NCBI RefSeq assembly: GCF_001975705.1 | Contig: NZ_CP015093.1 | Coordinates: 1,736,001 to 1,800,000 of the forward strand | Reading direction: 5' to 3' | DNA length: 64,000 nt | Source: Salipiger abyssi | Lineage (GTDB): Bacteria > Pseudomonadota > Alphaproteobacteria > Rhodobacterales > Rhodobacteraceae | Shown: positions 1 through 9,042 of the stretch, piece by piece | Layout: each line of letters starts with the position of its first letter | Numbering within the stretch: the first letter of the stretch is position 1 | Made by a program: the position numbers and the translations under genes | Notes under the pieces: generated by a model | What the model saw: the letters and a program-made list of their open reading frames with translations, nothing else | Told to the model about the DNA's origin: nothing | The model's database searches: none

Positions 1-1
1 T

Positions 2-892
2 TTCACCCGCCATCCCGACGCGATGGAGCAGGATTACCACGCCATGGTGCTGGCCCTGCGCGATTATTGCCGCAAGACCGGTTTCGGCAAGGTGCTGCTG
101 GGGCTCTCGGGCGGCGTCGACTCGGCGCTGGTGGCGACCATCGCCGTGGATGCGCTGGGTGCGGAGAATGTGCGCTGCGTCATGCTGCCATCGGAATACA
201 CTTCCGAGCATTCGCTGGAGGATGCCAAGGCCTGCGCCGAGCGGCTCGGCTGTCACTATGATTTCGTGCCCATCGCCGAGGGACGCGACGCGATCACCAA
301 TACGCTGGCGCCGCTTTTCGAGGGGCTGAAGCCGGATCTCACCGAGGAAAACATCCAGTCGCGGCTGCGCGGGCTGCTGCTCATGGCGCTCAGCAACAAG
401 TTCGGCGAAATGCTGCTCACCACCGGCAACAAATCCGAGGTCGCGGTGGGCTATGCCACGATCTATGGCGACATGGCGGGCGGCTACAACCCGATCAAGG
501 ATCTCTACAAGACCCGGGTTTTCGACATCTGCCGCTGGCGCAACGCCAATCACCGCCCCTGGATGATGGGGCCGGAACATGCGCCGATTCCGGACCGCAT
601 CATCACCAAGCCGCCCTCCGCCGAGCTGCGCGAAGATCAGAAGGACAGCGACTCGCTGCCCGACTACCCGGTGCTGGACGGCATTCTCCAGATCCTCGTG
701 GACGACGACGGCTCCATCGCCGATTGCGTCGCGGCGGGCTACGACCGGGCGGATGCTAAGAAGGTGGAGCATCTGCTCTATATCTCGGAATATAAACGCT
801 TTCAGTCGGCGCCCGGTGCGCGGCTGTCGAAACGCGCCTTTTGGCTCGACCGCCGCTATCCCATCGTCAACCGCTGGCGCGATCCGAGCTGA
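2..892 (+). CDS. nadE: NAD+ synthase, C-terminal part (cut by window start)
   Basis: Makes NAD+ from deamido-NAD+ with ATP, using ammonia or glutamine; last step of NAD synthesis in the cytoplasm. The frame is open from base 2, so the 5' end, probably an N-terminal glutaminase domain, lies outside the window. The synthetase domain is whole: ATP-pyrophosphatase loop SGGVDSAL near residue 37 of the visible part, then TTGNKSE, and YGDMAGGYNPIKDLYKT. The stop is 5 bp before the next gene, so the two are probably co-transcribed. Function is sure from these motifs; that it is the long glutamine-dependent form is inferred from the open 5' end. Confidence 0.93.
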   Translation, partial: FTRHPDAMEQDYHAMVLALRDYCRKTGFGKVLLGLSGGVDSALVATIAVDALGAENVRCVMLPSEYTSEHSLEDAKACAERLGCHYDFVPIAEGRDAITNTLAPLFEGLKPDLTEENIQSRLRGLLLMALSNKFGEMLLTTGNKSEVAVGYATIYGDMAGGYNPIKDLYKTRVFDICRWRNANHRPWMMGPEHAPIPDRIITKPPSAELREDQKDSDSLPDYPVLDGILQILVDDDGSIADCVAAGYDRADAKKVEHLLYISEYKRFQSAPGARLSKRAFWLDRRYPIVNRWRDPS

Positions 893-897
893 GCGCG

Positions 898-1938
898 ATG
901 CAGGCGAACATCCTCTTCGTCGTTCCGCGGTTTCATACCAATCTGGCCTTTGCGGTGCGGGCACTGACCGATGCCGGAGCAAAGGTCGCGGTCTGGGCCT
1001 CGCAATCGGGCGGCGCCGAGGATCATTCGGTGATCGAACCGCAGGTCTTTGCCGACCCGTCCGATACCGCCGCGATGACCGAGGCGTGGCGGGCGTTCAA
1101 CCCCGACATCGCCTTTCTGCGCAACAGCGCGGCGTTGAGGTTCGCGGCAGCAAAGATCGGGCGGCGGCAGGGTTCGGCGCTCTGGTCCTACGATCTGCAT
1201 CCCTATCGCCGGCACGAGCCGCTCTCGCGGCGCTTCTATCTCTGGCGCAAGGGGCTGCCGATCCGGCGGGTGACCGCGTCTCTCGGTCTGGGCGACACGC
1301 GACCCGACGCCTGGGCGCGCTACCTGCCCTGGCCGGTGGTGGGCGATCCGCCGCCGCCGATGCCGGAGCGTAGCAGCACGGCCCCGGTGACGGTGCTCTG
1401 CGTCGCCAAGCTCGGGCAGCGCCGCAAGATGCAGCACCTGGTGGTGGACGGCATGCGTGCGGCGGGCCGGGCGGGCAAGGCGCGGCTGATCCTGATCGGC
1501 TCCGAGCGCGTGCTCGACACACCCGAGGATCGTGCCCATTACGCCGCGCTGAAAGACGCGGCAGAGGCGGAGGACTGGATCGACATGCGCGGCCTCATCC
1601 CGTTTTCCGAGATGCCGGCGCTCTATGCCGCCTCCGATATCTGCATCCTGCCGAGCTTTGATGAGCCGCTGGGGTTCGCGCCCGCCGAGTCGATGGCCTA
1701 TGGCTGCGTGCCGGTGATCTCCACCGAAGCCGGGTCGGCGGGCTATATCCGCGAGGGCGAGAACGGGCTGCTGGTCGATCCGCTCGCCCCCGAGACCGTC
1801 CGCGTGGCGCTGGAGCGGCTGATCGGTGATGCGGATCTGCGCGACAGGCTGGGGCAGGGCGCCCGCGCGACGGCGCTGGACGATCTGGGGCCCAAGCGCT
1901 TTGTCGCGCGGATGCAGGCGCTGATCGACGAAGGGTAG
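898..1938 (+). CDS. GT4-type glycosyltransferase
   Basis: GT-B fold sugar transferase of 346 aa, probably acting on the cytoplasmic side in polysaccharide or glycolipid assembly; donor and acceptor unknown. The ATG at 898 follows the nadE stop by 5 bp and begins MQANILFVVPRF, a normal N-terminal Rossmann strand; the 19 codons before it would lie inside nadE and are rejected. The C-terminal half carries the GT4 donor-site signature: FDEPLGFAPAESMAYG near residues 254-269, then PVISTEAGSAGYI and ENGLLVDP. No membrane segment or signal peptide is visible. Confidence 0.82.
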   Translation: MQANILFVVPRFHTNLAFAVRALTDAGAKVAVWASQSGGAEDHSVIEPQVFADPSDTAAMTEAWRAFNPDIAFLRNSAALRFAAAKIGRRQGSALWSYDLHPYRRHEPLSRRFYLWRKGLPIRRVTASLGLGDTRPDAWARYLPWPVVGDPPPPMPERSSTAPVTVLCVAKLGQRRKMQHLVVDGMRAAGRAGKARLILIGSERVLDTPEDRAHYAALKDAAEAEDWIDMRGLIPFSEMPALYAASDICILPSFDEPLGFAPAESMAYGCVPVISTEAGSAGYIREGENGLLVDPLAPETVRVALERLIGDADLRDRLGQGARATALDDLGPKRFVARMQALIDEG

Positions 1939-1976
1939 ACCTCCTGCATGTCAGGAGGCCCATGTGCCGGTCCGGC

Positions 1977-2885
1977 TCAGGCGCTGACGTCTTCCGTGAT
2001 CGTTTCGGTTTCTGCCTCGGGCGTATCGAGCAGAAAGCTCATCGCGTCGCGGATGCGGTTCCAGGTGGCGGCGTTAGAGGCGCAGAGCAGATAGCCCTCG
2101 CGCTTGGCGGCGTTGTAATCGGACCCGTCCAGCATCGCCACATGCCCGCCCGCGCATTGGCAGAGCAGCGCGCCGGCGGCGTGGTCCCAGGGGGTCAGCC
2201 GCGCCGAGAGCACAAAATCCACATGGCCCTGCGCCAGCATCCGGAATTCATGCGCCGAGCAGCGCAGCGACAGGGCGCGCTCGAACCGGGTCATCAGCTG
2301 CGCCATGGGCGCCTGCTTGTCCTCGGGCAGCATGTAGAGCGGCAGATAGCCCTGAAGCTCCTCGACCGGGCCGCCCTGCGACACCGAGAGCGGCCGCACG
2401 ATCCGGCGCTTGGGCACCGTCATTTCCGCCGGGCCGCCGGTCTCGCCCAGGATGAAATCGTCCATCACCGGATCGTAGAGCAGGCCGAAGACCGGCACGC
2501 CGAAGCGCAGCGCCGAGAGGATCACGCCGAAAGTGGCGAGCCCATGCGCATAATTCCAGGTGCCGTCCACCGGGTCGATGGTGAAGGCCAGCTCCGCCTC
2601 GGCGATCTTGTCGACCACCTCGGGGTGCTCGGCGACATTCTCCTCGCCCACGATCAGCGCGTTGGGGAACAGATTGACCAGCCCGCGCGCGATCATCGCC
2701 TCGGCGGCGCGGTCGGCGTCGGTCACCAGATCCTGCCGGCTGGTCTTTTGCGAGATGTCGGCAGCGTCGAGACTGCGAAAGCGCGGCATGATCTCGGTGC
2801 GCGCGGCCCGGCGCACGAGGTTCATGATGGAGGTGCGCTGCGCCTTGGTCAGCGTCGAGATCGGCATGGGCAGGGAATCGGTCAT
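1977..2885 (-). CDS. Inositol monophosphatase family phosphatase
   Basis: Mg2+- and Li+-sensitive type sugar/nucleotide phosphatase of 302 aa. The first metal site is seen as GEEN (residues 80-83) and DPVDGTWNY (104-112). The second metal Asp lies in TPWDHAAGALL near the C-terminus. Family members act on inositol phosphate, histidinol phosphate or 3'-phosphoadenosine phosphates; sequence alone does not tell which. The protein is longer than the usual 260-270 aa, with extra residues at both ends. An in-frame Met at residue 7 is an alternative start. It is followed, same strand, by no close partner; the downstream neighbour on + is convergent. Confidence 0.8.
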   Translation of the reverse strand: MTDSLPMPISTLTKAQRTSIMNLVRRAARTEIMPRFRSLDAADISQKTSRQDLVTDADRAAEAMIARGLVNLFPNALIVGEENVAEHPEVVDKIAEAELAFTIDPVDGTWNYAHGLATFGVILSALRFGVPVFGLLYDPVMDDFILGETGGPAEMTVPKRRIVRPLSVSQGGPVEELQGYLPLYMLPEDKQAPMAQLMTRFERALSLRCSAHEFRMLAQGHVDFVLSARLTPWDHAAGALLCQCAGGHVAMLDGSDYNAAKREGYLLCASNAATWNRIRDAMSFLLDTPEAETETITEDVSA

Positions 2886-2956
2886 CAGTGGGAAGGTCCG
2901 TGGCAGCCTCGGGGTCCCCTAGGATTTGCCAGCCAGCGCCCTGGTATTCAAGGCGG

Positions 2957-5482
2957 CTATTCGCGCGCCCGCAGAACCTGCGCGGGCCGTGCCGCCAGCG
3001 GGCGCCAGGCAAAGCCCAGCCCCGCCAGAAGCGTCGCCAGCACGCCACCCGCGATGATCCCGAGCGCCGAGGACCAGATGACGCCGAATTCCGTCTCCAT
3101 CAGGAAGGTGCTGACCGCCCAGCCGCCCAAGATCCCCGCCCCCAGCGCCACCACCCCGGCGGCTGCGCCCAGCAGTGCCGAGCGCAGGGCAAAGCTTTGC
3201 AGGATGCGGGCACGGCTGGCGCCCAGCGTCTTCAGCACCGCCGCCTCATAGGTGCGCGCGCCCTCGCCCGCCGCCGCCGCGCCGATCAGCACCAGAAAGC
3301 CGGTGAGCAGCGTCGCCGCCGCGCCCCAGCGGATGGCGCCCGCGATGCCTTCGAGCAGCACGCTCACCCGGTCGATGGCGTCGCGCACCCGGATCGCGGT
3401 GATATTGGGATAGGCCCCGGCCAGATCGCGCAGGATCTGCGCTTCGGCCTCCGGCTCGGCATAAACGGTCGAGATGAAAGTATGCGGTGCGCCTTGCAAC
3501 GCGGCGGGGTTCAGCGTCATGACAAAACCGATCCCGGCGGTGGAGAAATCCACGTCACGAAAGCTGGTGATCGTCGCGGAGATGTCGCGGCCAAGCACGT
3601 TGAAGGTGATCTCGTCGCCGAGCTTGAGGCCGATCTCCTCGGCCTCCTCGCGGGCAAAGCTGATCTGCGGCGGGCCGTCGTAATCCTCGGGCCACCATTC
3701 GCCCTCGGTGACGATGGTGCGGCTGTCGGGCTCTGCCGCATAGGTGATGCCCCGATCGCCGCGCACCACCCAGTGATCGCCCGCCACCTCCTGCGCGTTC
3801 CGCCCATTGATCTGCGTGATCACCCCGCGCAGCATCGGCGCGGTATCCACGCGGCTAACGGCGGGGTCGTCTTCCAGTCGGGCAAGATAACCGTCGATCT
3901 GGTCGGGCTGGATGTCGACAAAGAAATAGGACGGGGCCACCTCCGGCAGGTCGCGGCTGATCGAGGCGCGCAGATTGCCGTCGATCTGGCCGATGGCGGC
4001 GAGCACCGAGAGGCCCAGCCCCAGCGACAGCACCACCGACGCGGCGGTTTCGCGCGGCCCGCCAATCGCTCCCAGCGCCCAGCGCCAGACCGGATGGCCT
4101 CTAGCGGCGGGCGTGGCACGCCTTGCCAGCGCGCGGATGCCGGAGGCGGCGATGGCCAGAATGACCAGCGCGCAGAGGATGCCGCCCGCCGTCCACAGCG
4201 TGATGCGCGGATCGCCGGAGAACAGCGCGGCCACCGCGACAAGCAGTGCGAGCAGCAGCAGCGTGGCGATAACATAGCGCGCCGCCGGCAGGGCGCGGGC
4301 GCTGTCCAGCGCATCGCGGAAGAGGGTGGCGGCGCGCACCTCCTCGGTGCGGGCCAGCGGCCAGAGGGTGAAGAGCAGCGCGGTCAGCACGCCATAGATG
4401 GCGGCCTCGGCCAGCGGCTCGGGGTAGAGGGTAAGGATCACCGGGATCGGCAGTGAGGCGGCGATGATCGGAGAAAACAGCACCGGGATTGCGGCGCCGA
4501 GGATCAGCCCCAGTGCGATGCCGACAAGGCTCAGCGCGCCGATTTGAATGAAATACGTGAGAAAGATCACCCGGCGGCTGGCCCCCAGCGTGCGCAGCGT
4601 CGCGATGACCGAGGTCTTGCGCGCCAGATAGGCCCGCACCGCCGCCGAGACGCCGATGCCGCCCACCGCGAGCCCCGAGAGCCCCACGAGTACCAGAAAC
4701 CCGCCCAGTCGGTCGACAAAGCGCGCAATGCCCGGCGCGCCGTTGCGGGCGTCGCGCCAGCGCACGCCGGTGCCCTCGAACTGCGCCTCGGCCTGGGCTT
4801 TCAGCGCATCCATATCGCTGCCCTTGGGAACCAGCAGCCGGTATTCGGTTTCAAACAGCGAACCGGGCGCGAGCAGGCCCGAGCCCTCCAGATCGGCGGT
4901 GCGCATCAGCGTGCGCGGGCCAAGGCCGAAGCCGTCGCCGGCATCGTCGGGCTCGGTTACGATCACCGCGCTGAGGGTGAAGGGCTGCGTGCCCAGCCGG
5001 AACGTGTCGCCGGGGGAGAGCCCCAGCCGGTCGGCCAGAACCGGCGCCATCACCGCGCCGGGATGCTCCGCCCCGTCCAGCGCCTGTGCCAGCGGCATCG
5101 GCGGGTCGAGCTGCATCTGCCCCAGCAGCGGATAGGCATCGTCGACCGATTTCACCTGAGTCAGCCCGCGTTCCGGCCCGTCCCCGCCGTCGACCACCGC
5201 CATGGAGCGGAAATCGGTCACCTCCGACACGGCGGTCGAGATGCTCTCCAGCCAGGCGCGTTCGGCCTCATCGGCAAAGCGATAGGTGAATCTCGCCTGC
5301 GCGTCGCCGCCCAGCAGGATCGCGCCCTGATCGGCCAGCCCCGCCTGGATGGCCGAGCGCACCGAGCCGACCCCGGCAATCGCGGCAACACCCAGCGCGA
5401 GACAGGCCAGAAAGATACGAAAGCCGCGCAGCCCTCCGCGCAGCTCGCGGCGGGCAAAGCGGGCGGCAATGCGGAGGCTCAT
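2957..5482 (-). CDS. ABC transporter permease, FtsX-type (YbbP-like)
   Basis: Large inner-membrane permease of 841 aa with the YbbP/FtsX layout: one N-terminal membrane helix (about residues 20-45), a large periplasmic part, a block of helices near 250-450 with a second soluble domain after it, and a last three-helix FtsX unit near 720-835. It overlaps the ATPase gene upstream by 4 bp (5479-5482), so the two are translated together and make one exporter of the MacB/LolCDE superfamily. In E. coli the homologues ybbA-ybbP sit divergently next to tesA, exactly as here. Substrate unknown; release of lipids or hydrophobic compounds from the inner membrane is the usual guess. Confidence 0.88.
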   Translation of the reverse strand: MSLRIAARFARRELRGGLRGFRIFLACLALGVAAIAGVGSVRSAIQAGLADQGAILLGGDAQARFTYRFADEAERAWLESISTAVSEVTDFRSMAVVDGGDGPERGLTQVKSVDDAYPLLGQMQLDPPMPLAQALDGAEHPGAVMAPVLADRLGLSPGDTFRLGTQPFTLSAVIVTEPDDAGDGFGLGPRTLMRTADLEGSGLLAPGSLFETEYRLLVPKGSDMDALKAQAEAQFEGTGVRWRDARNGAPGIARFVDRLGGFLVLVGLSGLAVGGIGVSAAVRAYLARKTSVIATLRTLGASRRVIFLTYFIQIGALSLVGIALGLILGAAIPVLFSPIIAASLPIPVILTLYPEPLAEAAIYGVLTALLFTLWPLARTEEVRAATLFRDALDSARALPAARYVIATLLLLALLVAVAALFSGDPRITLWTAGGILCALVILAIAASGIRALARRATPAARGHPVWRWALGAIGGPRETAASVVLSLGLGLSVLAAIGQIDGNLRASISRDLPEVAPSYFFVDIQPDQIDGYLARLEDDPAVSRVDTAPMLRGVITQINGRNAQEVAGDHWVVRGDRGITYAAEPDSRTIVTEGEWWPEDYDGPPQISFAREEAEEIGLKLGDEITFNVLGRDISATITSFRDVDFSTAGIGFVMTLNPAALQGAPHTFISTVYAEPEAEAQILRDLAGAYPNITAIRVRDAIDRVSVLLEGIAGAIRWGAAATLLTGFLVLIGAAAAGEGARTYEAAVLKTLGASRARILQSFALRSALLGAAAGVVALGAGILGGWAVSTFLMETEFGVIWSSALGIIAGGVLATLLAGLGFAWRPLAARPAQVLRARE

Positions 5483-6174
5483 TCGGCGGCCCTCGCCTCT
5501 GCGGTGTCGTCCACGCGCCCGTCGGTCAGCCGCACCACCCGGTCGCAGCGCTGCGCCAAGGTATTGGAATGGGTGACCAGCACCAGCGTCGCGCCATGCC
5601 GGTCGCGCAGCCCAAAGAGCAGATCCATGATCGCCGTGCCGTTGGCGCCGTCGAGATTGCCCGTCGGTTCATCGGCCAGCAGAATATCCGGGCGCGGCGC
5701 CGAGGCGCGGGCCAGCGCCACGCGCTGCTGCTCGCCGCCCGACATCTGCGCCGGGTAATGATCGGCGCGCTGTGCCAGCCCCACGGTCTCCAGCTCGGCG
5801 GCGGCGCGGTCAAAGGCATCCTTGTGCCCCGCGAGCTCCAGCGGCGTGGCGACGTTTTCCAGCGCGGTCATGGTGGGGATGAGGTTGAAGCTCTGGAACA
5901 CCACCCCCATGTGATCCCGGCGGAAGCGCGCCAGCCGGTCCTCGTTCATCGCGGTCAGATCCTGGCCGAGCACGTCGACGCTGCCGGTGCTGGCATTTTC
6001 CAGCCCGCCCATGACCATGAGCAGAGAGGATTTGCCGCTGCCCGACGGACCGATCAGCCCCAGCGTTTCGCCCTTGCCGATGGTCAGAGAGATGCCATGC
6101 AGGATTTCCACCATTCCGGCATTGCCGCGCAGGCTGAGCGTGACATCTTTGAGAGCAATAACGGCATCGGGCAT
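5479..6174 (-). CDS. ABC transporter ATP-binding protein (YbbA/LolD-like)
   Basis: ATPase partner of the downstream FtsX-type permease, 231 aa. Walker A GPSGSGKSS (residues 42-50), Q-loop in VFQSFNLIPTMTALENV, signature MSGGEQQRVALARA and Walker B ILLADEPTGNLD are intact. The start at 6174 (MPDAVIALKDV) is chosen because it gives the normal LolD/YbbA N-terminus; the longer frame would run into the divergent esterase gene. Only 18 bp separate this start from that of the esterase, so at least one of the two promoters must lie inside the other gene. Confidence 0.92.
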   Translation of the reverse strand: MPDAVIALKDVTLSLRGNAGMVEILHGISLTIGKGETLGLIGPSGSGKSSLLMVMGGLENASTGSVDVLGQDLTAMNEDRLARFRRDHMGVVFQSFNLIPTMTALENVATPLELAGHKDAFDRAAAELETVGLAQRADHYPAQMSGGEQQRVALARASAPRPDILLADEPTGNLDGANGTAIMDLLFGLRDRHGATLVLVTHSNTLAQRCDRVVRLTDGRVDDTAEARAAE

Positions 6175-6192
6175 GAAGGAGCGTCCGGAACA

Positions 6193-6879
6193 ATGATGAG
6201 TTCGCTTAGATATGGGGCCGCGGCCCGGCTCAACAAGGCGCTGGCGCTGCTCCTGCTGCTGTGCAGCGTGATGGCGGCGCCGGCCCGGGCGGACACCGTG
6301 CATCTGCTGGCGTTGGGCGACAGCCTGACGCAAGGCTACGGGCTCATCGAGCAGGAGGGTTTTGTGCCGCAGCTGCGCGCCTGGCTGGCCGAGCGCGGCC
6401 ACGATGTGCGGCTGGTCAATGGCGGTGTGTCGGGCGACACCACGGCGGGCGGGCTGTCGCGGGCCGGGTGGTCGCTGACGCCGGAGATTGAGGGCATGAT
6501 CGTCACGCTGGGCGGCAACGACCTGCTGCGCGGGCTGCCGCCGGAGGTGGCGCGGGCCAATATCGAGGGCATTCTCAAGATCGCGGCGGAAAAGGATGTC
6601 GAGGTGCTGCTGGTGGGCATGCAGGCACCGGGCAATTACGGCCCCGACTATAAGGCGGCGTTCGATGCGCTCTATCCCGAGCTGGCCGATGCCTATGGCG
6701 CGCTGTTCTTTCCCAGTTTTTTCGAGGGGATCATGCCCGATGGCGAGATGTCTGAGGAGGCCCGTTCATTGATGCAGCCGGACGGGATTCATCCCAATGG
6801 CGAAGGCGTTGCCCGGATCGTCGAGGCGATTGGCCCGTCGGTAGAGGCGCTGATCGCGCGGATAGCCGACGCGGGCTAG
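6193..6879 (+). CDS. tesA: GDSL-type arylesterase / thioesterase I
   Basis: SGNH-fold hydrolase of 228 aa exported to the periplasm: signal peptide of about 33 residues ending APARA, then mature protein. Block I GDSLTQGYG (42-50, nucleophile Ser44), block II NGGVSGDTTAGG, block III GGNDLLRG and the catalytic Asp/His in DGIHPNGEG. Length and motifs match E. coli TesA and Pseudomonas arylesterase. ATG 6193 is followed at once by a second ATG (6196); AAGGAG lies 11-16 bp upstream. Divergent from the ybbA-ybbP type exporter, the conserved arrangement. Substrate (lysophospholipid, acyl-CoA or aryl ester) cannot be told. Confidence 0.9.
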   Translation: MMSSLRYGAAARLNKALALLLLLCSVMAAPARADTVHLLALGDSLTQGYGLIEQEGFVPQLRAWLAERGHDVRLVNGGVSGDTTAGGLSRAGWSLTPEIEGMIVTLGGNDLLRGLPPEVARANIEGILKIAAEKDVEVLLVGMQAPGNYGPDYKAAFDALYPELADAYGALFFPSFFEGIMPDGEMSEEARSLMQPDGIHPNGEGVARIVEAIGPSVEALIARIADAG

Positions 6880-6890
6880 GAGGTCGGTGG

Positions 6891-7094
6891 TTAATGTGCG
6901 ACCCCGGCGGTGACGCGGGAGGCGCGGAGACTGCTGCGCAGGGCGCAGGAAAGAACCGGCAGAAGGCCAAAGCCCAAGGCGGTGGCGAAGTAGAGGGATA
7001 CAGCGGACATCACTGTGACATCGAGAAAGAGCCAGGCGACGAGCGCGCCGAAAAAGCCCAGGACACTGCCCATCAGAATTGCCATCATCGCCAT
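6891..7094 (-). CDS. Small two-helix membrane protein, unknown function
   Basis: 67 aa, almost wholly made of two hydrophobic helices (about residues 3-22 and 25-45) and a short basic C-terminal tail (SLRASR). The start at 7094 (MAMMAILMGS) has a strong ribosome binding site GGAGGG 6-11 bp upstream; a longer frame to 7130 has none. It converges on tesA with an 11-bp gap. I do not recognise a family. Confidence 0.6.
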   Translation of the reverse strand: MAMMAILMGSVLGFFGALVAWLFLDVTVMSAVSLYFATALGFGLLPVLSCALRSSLRASRVTAGVAH

Positions 7095-7272
7095 ATCGTC
7101 CCTCCGTCCGTTTTCCGAACTACGCTGCAAGTCTTTCTAAAGAATTAATTGCTGCGGATTCTGTCTGGATTGTGGCGCACTCGCGGCTTCTCCAGAGCGA
7201 TTAGAGGGAATTTTCTGCAATCTCGCCGGATCGCGGCACGGAGGACCCGCGCCGCGAAGTGGGTGCGGCCTC

Positions 7273-7833
7273 TCAGATCACCGTCACGGGTGTTCCCAGC
7301 GGCACACGATTGTAGAGGTCGATCACATGGTCGTTCAGCATGCGTATGCATCCGTTCGAAACCGAGCGACCGATGGATTCCGGTGCGGTGGTGCCGTGGA
7401 TACGGAAATAGGTGTCGCGGCCGTTCTGGAAGAGATAGAGTGCGCGGGCCCCGAGCGGGTTTCCGGGGCCGCCGGGCTGAACGTAATCGTTGTCCTTGAA
7501 TTTGCCATAGGCGCCGGGGTCGCGTTCGATCATCTCGTCTGTCGGGCGCCAGGTCGGCCATTCTTTCTTGACCTGGATGACCGCATCGCCGGTGAATTCC
7601 AGGCCGGCCTTACCGACGCCGACGCCATAACGGATCGCGCGACCGGGCTCGGCCACGTAATACAGGAAGTGCGCGCGCGGCAGGATCAGGATCTGACCGG
7701 GGGTGAGATCGGCCTTGATCCGCACTTGCTGCGGACGGAATTTCGGATCGACTTCGAATGCATGGGCTGGCGCGGCGGCGGCAAGTGCGGTGCCTGCCAG
7801 GGCGCTGGCGACAAATTTGCGGCGGTTGATCAT
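7273..7833 (-). CDS. L,D-transpeptidase (YkuD domain)
   Basis: Periplasmic cysteine transpeptidase of 186 aa that forms 3-3 peptidoglycan cross-links or attaches proteins to peptidoglycan. The N-terminus MINRRKF plus a hydrophobic stretch ending APAHA (residue 25) is a signal peptide, possibly Tat-type. The YkuD active site is intact: HGT at 146-148 and IGRSVSNGCIRM with catalytic Cys162. The NPLGARALYLF segment is also typical. No LysM or other wall-binding domain. Divergent from trxC. Confidence 0.93.
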   Translation of the reverse strand: MINRRKFVASALAGTALAAAAPAHAFEVDPKFRPQQVRIKADLTPGQILILPRAHFLYYVAEPGRAIRYGVGVGKAGLEFTGDAVIQVKKEWPTWRPTDEMIERDPGAYGKFKDNDYVQPGGPGNPLGARALYLFQNGRDTYFRIHGTTAPESIGRSVSNGCIRMLNDHVIDLYNRVPLGTPVTVI

Positions 7834-7916
7834 GGGTGTGGCTCGAATTCTCTTGTGACAGCTTTTTCATTCTCGTCAGGAAAAACGCGAAATCAATGAA
7901 GAGTTTCCAAAGGGGA

Positions 7917-7947
7917 TTGTCACGATGGCGTGCGAGACACATATAAT
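7917..7947 (+). promoter_or_regulatory. Possible promoter for trxC
   Basis: TTGTCA (7917-7922) and a perfect TATAAT (7942-7947) lie upstream of trxC. The spacer is 19 bp, longer than the usual 17, which in some families marks activator-dependent promoters. No regulator site was recognised. Inference from sequence only. Confidence 0.45.
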
Positions 7948-7979
7948 GAAAAATGAATATTAAGGAAGGGGACCGGACG

Positions 7980-8405
7980 ATGGTCAAAATGGTCTGTTTC
8001 GAGTGTGGTCAGACGAACCGTGTGCCGCAGGAGCGGCTGACTGCCGGCCCGAAATGCGGCACCTGCGGCGCTGCGCTGATCGAGGGCAAGGCGCGGGAAC
8101 TGGATGCGGCAACGCTGGCAAAAGCGATTCGCACTGACGAGATGCCGCTGGTGGTGGATTTCTGGGCGCCCTGGTGCGGCCCCTGCCGGATGATGGCGCC
8201 GGAGTTTTCCAAAGCCGCGGCGTCGCTCAAGGGCAAGGCGCGGCTGGTGAAGGTGAACACGGAGATGCATCCGCAGGCCTCCGCCTCCTTCGGGATCCGG
8301 GGGATCCCGACGCTGATCGGTTTCGCCGGCGGGCGCGAGTCCGGCCGGCAATCGGGAGCGCTGCCGGCAGCACAGATCGAGGCCTTCGCCTCGCGCGTCG
8401 GCTGA
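7980..8405 (+). CDS. trxC: Thioredoxin 2 with N-terminal zinc motif
   Basis: Cytoplasmic disulfide reductase of 141 aa. The N-terminus has the TrxC zinc site, Cys6-x2-Cys9 and Cys26-x2-Cys29, followed by a thioredoxin fold with active site WCGPC (Cys66, Cys69) and the cis-Pro loop GIRGIPTLIGF. ATG 7980 is chosen over ATG 7953 because GGAAGGGG lies about 9 bp before it and the protein then starts MVKMVCFECGQ as in known TrxC. E. coli trxC is induced by oxidants through OxyR; no OxyR site was identified here. Confidence 0.94.
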   Translation: MVKMVCFECGQTNRVPQERLTAGPKCGTCGAALIEGKARELDAATLAKAIRTDEMPLVVDFWAPWCGPCRMMAPEFSKAAASLKGKARLVKVNTEMHPQASASFGIRGIPTLIGFAGGRESGRQSGALPAAQIEAFASRVG

Positions 8406-8421
8406 CCGCGCGGCCCGGGCG

Positions 8422-9042
8422 TTATTCCTTCGGCGCCCGGGCATTGCGCCCCGCCAGCATGACGCTGATCGTATAGGCCTTTTGCGGGCTGAGCCCGGCC
8501 ATGATCGCCGCCGCCGCATCGGGTCGCATCCGGCCCAGGAAGCCGGCGGCGAATTCCGGATCCATCTCCTCGAACAGCGCCGCCGCCTGCTTGGGCTTCA
8601 TCGTCGCATAGACCTGTGTCAGCCGCGCCACGTCATCCTCGGCGGCGGTTTCGGCCATGGCGAGGGTGGCGCGCAGCTTTTGCTCGGCCTCTTCCATGGC
8701 GGTCATCTTGCGCTCGATCTCCGCCTCGGCGACGGCGAGCGCCTGCATCCGCGTCTGGATATCCCCCTCGCGCTTGGCAACACGCTCCTCACGCGCCTGC
8801 AACGCGGCGAGGATCGGCGCGATATCTTCCTCCGCCGCGCAGCCCGGCAGGCCCGAGGCTGCGGTTTTGGCTGGTGCCGTGTCCGGCGCGGGGGCCGGCT
8901 CCTCCAGCGCCAGCGCCTCGGTCGCCTGCACCGCGACCCGCGCCACCGCCGAGGCGATGAGCAGCCCGCCGATCACTGCCAGCACGCCCTTGCCGCGCCG
9001 CCCTTTGCGGCGCCGGGCGGATTTCCCGAACAGCGCCTTCAT
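8422..9042 (-). CDS. MotE-like flagellar protein (MgtE N-domain type)
   Basis: 206 aa: basic N-terminus (RRRKGRRGK), one membrane helix (about residues 22-42), a Pro/Ala-rich linker, a coiled coil (about 80-135) and a C-terminal MgtE-N-like helical domain (MKPKQAAALFEEMDPEFAAGFLGRM). This is the architecture of MotE, the periplasmic chaperone of the flagellar motor protein MotC in rhizobia; whether it has that job here is inference. It overlaps the next gene upstream by 4 bp, and fliL follows, so the three form one leftward unit divergent from fliF. Confidence 0.72.
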   Translation of the reverse strand: MKALFGKSARRRKGRRGKGVLAVIGGLLIASAVARVAVQATEALALEEPAPAPDTAPAKTAASGLPGCAAEEDIAPILAALQAREERVAKREGDIQTRMQALAVAEAEIERKMTAMEEAEQKLRATLAMAETAAEDDVARLTQVYATMKPKQAAALFEEMDPEFAAGFLGRMRPDAAAAIMAGLSPQKAYTISVMLAGRNARAPKE

